Positions 60,881-64,000 of a DNA stretch of 64,000 nucleotides are shown piece by piece. The DNA comes from Flavobacterium tistrianum (GTDB lineage: Bacteria; Bacteroidota; Bacteroidia; Flavobacteriales; Flavobacteriaceae): positions 1 to 64,000 of the forward strand of contig NZ_QJRH01000069.1 in the NCBI RefSeq assembly GCF_003254545.1. The letters are read 5' to 3'. The notes below the pieces were generated by a model that saw only the letters and a list, made by a program, of their open reading frames with translations, did no database searches and was not told the DNA's origin. Position 1 is the stretch's first letter, and each line of letters opens with the position of its first letter. The translations under genes were made by a program, and so were the position numbers.

Positions 60881-62974
60881 TTACATTCCCTGTGCCTGAA
60901 TGGCTGTAATTACCACAGTGTTGATAATATCATCCACAGTACATCCACGGCTTAAGTCGTTTACGGGCTTATTCAAACCTTGTAACATTGGACCAATTGC
61001 TAAAGCCCCAGTTTCTCTCTGAACAGCTTTGTAAGTATTGTTTCCTGTATTTAAATCAGGAAAAATCAATACGCTTGCTTGTCCTGCTACTTCTGAATCT
61101 GGCATTTTGCTTTTTCCAACACTTAAATCAACTGCTGCGTCGTACTGAATTGGACCTTCGATTTTTAAATCTGGTCTTTTTTCTTTTACAATTGCTGTTG
61201 CTGTTCGCACTTTATCAACTTCATCTCCTTTTCCTGATGATCCAGAAGAATAGGAAAGCATGGCAATTTTTGGTTCAATACCAAAAGCTAAGCTTGACTC
61301 TGCCGAAGAAATAGCGATTTCTGCCAATTGTTCTGCCGTCGGGTTTGGATTAATAGCGCAGTCTCCAAAAACAGAAACACGGTCTTCTAAACACATAAAG
61401 AATACGGAAGAAACTACAGATGAATTTGGTTTTGTTTTAATGAATTGCAGCGCTGGCAAAATGGTGTGTTGCGTTGTATGCGCCGCGCCAGAAACCATTC
61501 CGTCTGCATGGCCTTTGTACACCATCATGGTTCCGAAATAGGAAACGTCTTCCATTAAATCTCTTGCCATTGTAATACTTACATTTTTGGCTTTTCTAAG
61601 CTCATAATAAGTATTCGCATAATCTTCATACATTTCAGATTCTATCGGGTTGATGATATTTACTTTAGAAAAATCAAATGTCAGACCTAATTCTGCAACC
61701 TTGCTTTCTATTTGTTTTTTATCTCCAATAATCGAAATATCAACCACATCCATATCTAACAATCTAGATGCTGCTGTAATAATTCGGTCATCATTTCCTT
61801 CTGGCAATACAATATGTTTTCTGTGCTGTTTTGCCCTTTTAACCATATTGTATTGAAACATTTTTGGCGTCATGCCTTCTGGCTGAAAAGTAATTACTCT
61901 TTGCGATAAAGCTTCGATTTCGACGTATTTTTCAAAAGTATTTATTGAAGTTTCAATCTTGTGTGTATTGTTGGCGTAAATCTGCGATTTGATAGATCCT
62001 ATTTTATTGGTAATATGATAAGTTCCGCCATCAACCGCAATAATTGGTACAATAGCAGAAAGTCCTTCAATGAGCTTTAAAATACTTTCCTCTGGAACGA
62101 TATTACCTGTTAGAATAATTCCAGAAATTGTTGGATAATTGGCCGATTCATTTGCCTGTAAAGCTCCCAAAATAATATCAGAACGATCTCCAGGAGTAAT
62201 TACCAAAGCATTGTCATGCAAATGCACTAGATAATTATGAAGTTGCATGGCTCCAACACTATAGTGCCCGATTTCGTTATTCAGATAATTTTCTCCAAAA
62301 AGAACTTTAGCATTTAATTCGCTTACAATTTCCTGCATAGTTGGATTATTCAAACTTGAAACAAGCGGAATAGTATTAATTAGTACATTTGAAGGAAGAC
62401 TTTTTTGCAAACTACTAGTAACCAATTCAATATTTTCTGGTTGTACTTTATTTGCAAAAACCGATAAAACTTCAACCTCTTTTATTTTGAAAGAATCATA
62501 AACCAGATACAAGCTGTCTAAAAGTTCCTCTAAGGTTTTACCCACTCCAGAACCAACAATTATGGTTGGAATTCCTAGATTTTTAGCGATTAAAACATTC
62601 AAATCCAATTCGATAGAAGTTCCTTCACCGGTAAAACTGGTTCCTTCGACCAAAACGAAATCAAAACGTTCTTCCAGTTTTTTATATTTTTCAATAATTA
62701 AATCTAGAACCTCCCCTATTTTACCTTTATTCTTCTTTTTGATTAGTCTGCTTTTGGTAATGGCATAAGCATCTTCAAACTGAATATCAAGGTTAAAATA
62801 AGACAAAACGGTCTCAATATGATTGTCTACCTCACCATCAACAAAATCTTCGATTATAGGTCTAAAATAACCTACTTTGGCTGTTTTACCAATCAAGATA
62901 CTCATCAATCCGAGCGTAATAATCGATTTACCGCTGTTATGGTCACTAGTGGCTATATATATTGCTTTACTCAT
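60881..62974 (-). CDS. pta: Phosphate acetyltransferase
   Basis: Converts acetyl-CoA and phosphate to acetyl phosphate. The 697-residue long-type Pta has an N-terminal P-loop domain (SDHNSGKSIITLGLM), a middle DRTGG domain (residues about 215-330, with VITPGDRSDIILGAL) and a C-terminal catalytic domain (VLPEGNDDRIITAASRL, FGTMMVYKGHADGMVSGAAHTT, PIQYDAAVDLSVGKSKMPDS, LIFPDLNTGNNTYKAVQR). It heads pta-ackA. Confidence 0.97.
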   Translation of the reverse strand: MSKAIYIATSDHNSGKSIITLGLMSILIGKTAKVGYFRPIIEDFVDGEVDNHIETVLSYFNLDIQFEDAYAITKSRLIKKKNKGKIGEVLDLIIEKYKKLEERFDFVLVEGTSFTGEGTSIELDLNVLIAKNLGIPTIIVGSGVGKTLEELLDSLYLVYDSFKIKEVEVLSVFANKVQPENIELVTSSLQKSLPSNVLINTIPLVSSLNNPTMQEIVSELNAKVLFGENYLNNEIGHYSVGAMQLHNYLVHLHDNALVITPGDRSDIILGALQANESANYPTISGIILTGNIVPEESILKLIEGLSAIVPIIAVDGGTYHITNKIGSIKSQIYANNTHKIETSINTFEKYVEIEALSQRVITFQPEGMTPKMFQYNMVKRAKQHRKHIVLPEGNDDRIITAASRLLDMDVVDISIIGDKKQIESKVAELGLTFDFSKVNIINPIESEMYEDYANTYYELRKAKNVSITMARDLMEDVSYFGTMMVYKGHADGMVSGAAHTTQHTILPALQFIKTKPNSSVVSSVFFMCLEDRVSVFGDCAINPNPTAEQLAEIAISSAESSLAFGIEPKIAMLSYSSGSSGKGDEVDKVRTATAIVKEKRPDLKIEGPIQYDAAVDLSVGKSKMPDSEVAGQASVLIFPDLNTGNNTYKAVQRETGALAIGPMLQGLNKPVNDLSRGCTVDDIINTVVITAIQAQGM

Positions 62975-63038
62975 ATTTATTTACATTTATTCTAAATATC
63001 AAATTTACAAAAATCAAGTTTTCAAATCTAAAATAACG

Positions 63039-64000
63039 CTAAAACCAGCGTCGCCTTTTGAAATAGATTATTAGGGCTATAACCAGCAAAAACATTACGC
63101 CCATGACTATAAAATAGCCATTTTGCGTTTTGAGTTCTGGCATGTTTTCAAAGTTCATTCCGTATACTCCCACTATAAAAGTAAGCGGAATAAATATCGC
63201 TGATATGATAGTCAGCGTTTTCATGATTTCATTCATTTTTCGGCTTTGCTCCGAAAAATAGAAATTGGAAGCACTTTCTAAAGCGCTCATATCTGATTCT
63301 ATCTGATCTAAAAGCTCTAAACTTTTCTGATGCAATCTAATAAAGAAATTGAAAGTTTCTTTTTGAATTAATCCATTATCATCGTCATCATCTTTTTTCG
63401 TTTTTAAATAATAAAGAGAATCTCGAAGTGGAACGATGGAACGTTTTAAGAAATTTAAGTTATCGCGATGATTTTCAATTTTCTCTAAAATAACTGGTTT
63501 AGCATCTTTTTTAGTCAAATTGATTAAATCTTCGATTTTATCTTCTTCATCTTCCAATGTAATGTAGAAATTCTCCATTACAGCGTCTAAAAGTAAATAC
63601 AAGAGATAATCTACCTTTTTGGTTCTAACAATTCCAGCATGCGTACGTAAACGCTCTCGAATGTGGGTAAAGAAGTCGCTACGCTTTTCTTGAAAGGAAA
63701 TTAAAATTCCGTCCTTCAGAATAAAGCTTAATTGTTCAACACTAATATTATCCGAATATTCAGAAGGAAGAAGTGATTTTATATTGAAAAACAGAATGTC
63801 TTGCTGATCTTCTAATTTTGTTCTTTTGGTTGTGTTTAAAATATCGGCAAGAAGAAAATCATCTAATTTAAAATGCGCGCCAATCGTTTTAATAAGGTCA
63901 ATATCATTAAGTCCGTGAATATTGAGCCAGTTGTTTTTTGTAAAATCAAAACAAGAATTCAAAGCTAGGACAGTAAACTTATCATACTCGACAACATCTG
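63039..64000 (-). CDS. corA: CorA-family Mg2+/Co2+ channel, 5' end cut by window edge
   Basis: The frame stays open through 64000, adding residues such as VVEYDKFTVLALN before the visible NSCFDFTKNNWLNIHGL, so the start lies outside the window and the TTG near 63962 is not the start. The seen part (over 310 residues) includes the cytoplasmic funnel with an acidic basic-alternating helix, the long helix ending in KTLTIISAIFIPLTFIVGVYGMNFENMPEL with the GMN selectivity motif, a second membrane helix and the basic end FKRRRWF. It should form a homopentameric metal channel. Confidence 0.93.
   Translation of the reverse strand, partial: DVVEYDKFTVLALNSCFDFTKNNWLNIHGLNDIDLIKTIGAHFKLDDFLLADILNTTKRTKLEDQQDILFFNIKSLLPSEYSDNISVEQLSFILKDGILISFQEKRSDFFTHIRERLRTHAGIVRTKKVDYLLYLLLDAVMENFYITLEDEEDKIEDLINLTKKDAKPVILEKIENHRDNLNFLKRSIVPLRDSLYYLKTKKDDDDDNGLIQKETFNFFIRLHQKSLELLDQIESDMSALESASNFYFSEQSRKMNEIMKTLTIISAIFIPLTFIVGVYGMNFENMPELKTQNGYFIVMGVMFLLVIALIIYFKRRRWF

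Noticed and set aside
63960..63962. TTG as the start of corA
   Set aside because: The frame stays open beyond it to the window edge and the extra residues look like a normal CorA N-terminal region, so the real start lies outside.
1..64000. tRNA, tmRNA or rRNA genes
   Set aside because: No T-loop (GTTCGAATCC-like) with a fitting acceptor stem, and no rRNA core sequence, was found on reading both strands by eye; a tRNAscan run would settle it.

Overview
The window looks like a chromosomal segment of a Flavobacterium close to the F. johnsoniae group. It is AT-rich, carries a SusC/SusD polysaccharide locus, has secreted proteins ending their signal peptides in (F/Y)(S/A/G)Q, contains a JOHN/IND-like subclass B1 metallo-beta-lactamase, and many genes are preceded by the Bacteroidetes promoter pattern TTG-N18-20-TAnnTTTG. 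No tRNA, rRNA, CRISPR array, prophage or transposase was seen.

Layout. (1) 1-7987, minus: most of a giant secreted protein (over 2,660 residues), cut by the left edge. It has Ig-like modules and eight 240-bp tandem units, some nearly identical. A gene-poor 1.2 kb follows. (2) 9.1-18.1 kb, almost all minus: a conserved protein of unknown function, rpsF-rpsR-rplI, an orphan LytTR response regulator (plus), priA, a VapBC-like pair, the operon BrkB/YihY - DUF2147 - class B1 carbapenemase, and nadC. (3) 18.2-29.9 kb, mostly plus: AlkC-type glycosylase, pirin-OsmC-GNAT, secreted adenosine deaminase, ABM protein, rlmH, CHRD lipoprotein; minus-strand folP; then DUF1599-DoxX/BT_3928 and TlpA-tpiA. (4) 30.0-33.5 kb, minus: an overlapping pair of exported proteins of unknown function. 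(5) 33.5-42.9 kb, plus: prmA-clpS, a WG-repeat protein, an AGMO-like hydroxylase with a YhhN lysoplasmalogenase (possible ether-lipid module), kdsA, an outer-membrane protein, a YiiX-like hydrolase, and a Coq4-like protein. (6) 43.1-59.5 kb, minus: an M28 peptidase, then a polysaccharide utilization locus (PUL) read from high to low coordinate as membrane-tethered LuxR-type regulator - susC - susD - GH144 - alpha/beta hydrolase - GH3 - glycerophosphodiesterase - GH43. (7) 59.6-64 kb, minus: ackA, pta and a 5'-truncated corA.

How the genes work together. The PUL is the most interesting block. GH144 (endo-beta-1,2-glucanase family) and GH3 suggest a beta-1,2-glucan substrate. The added secreted esterase-like hydrolase and glycerophosphodiester phosphodiesterase suggest that the substrate may be decorated, for example the phosphoglycerol- and succinyl-substituted cyclic beta-1,2-glucans of other bacteria. 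That substrate is an inference. Control is probably by the adjacent one-component regulator (periplasmic propeller, one membrane helix, cytoplasmic HTH), acting on palindromes in the 244-bp susC upstream gap.

Intergenic DNA is unusually structured. At least nine long inverted repeats from several sequence families lie between genes. Two homologous hairpins flank the WG-repeat gene, and the second carries a promoter -7 element in its loop. Several start codons are reinterpreted: TTG for the outer-membrane protein at 40302 and for the PUL regulator at 59505, and internal ATGs for rplI, prmA, kdsA, the YiiX-like hydrolase and the partner of the Coq4-like gene.
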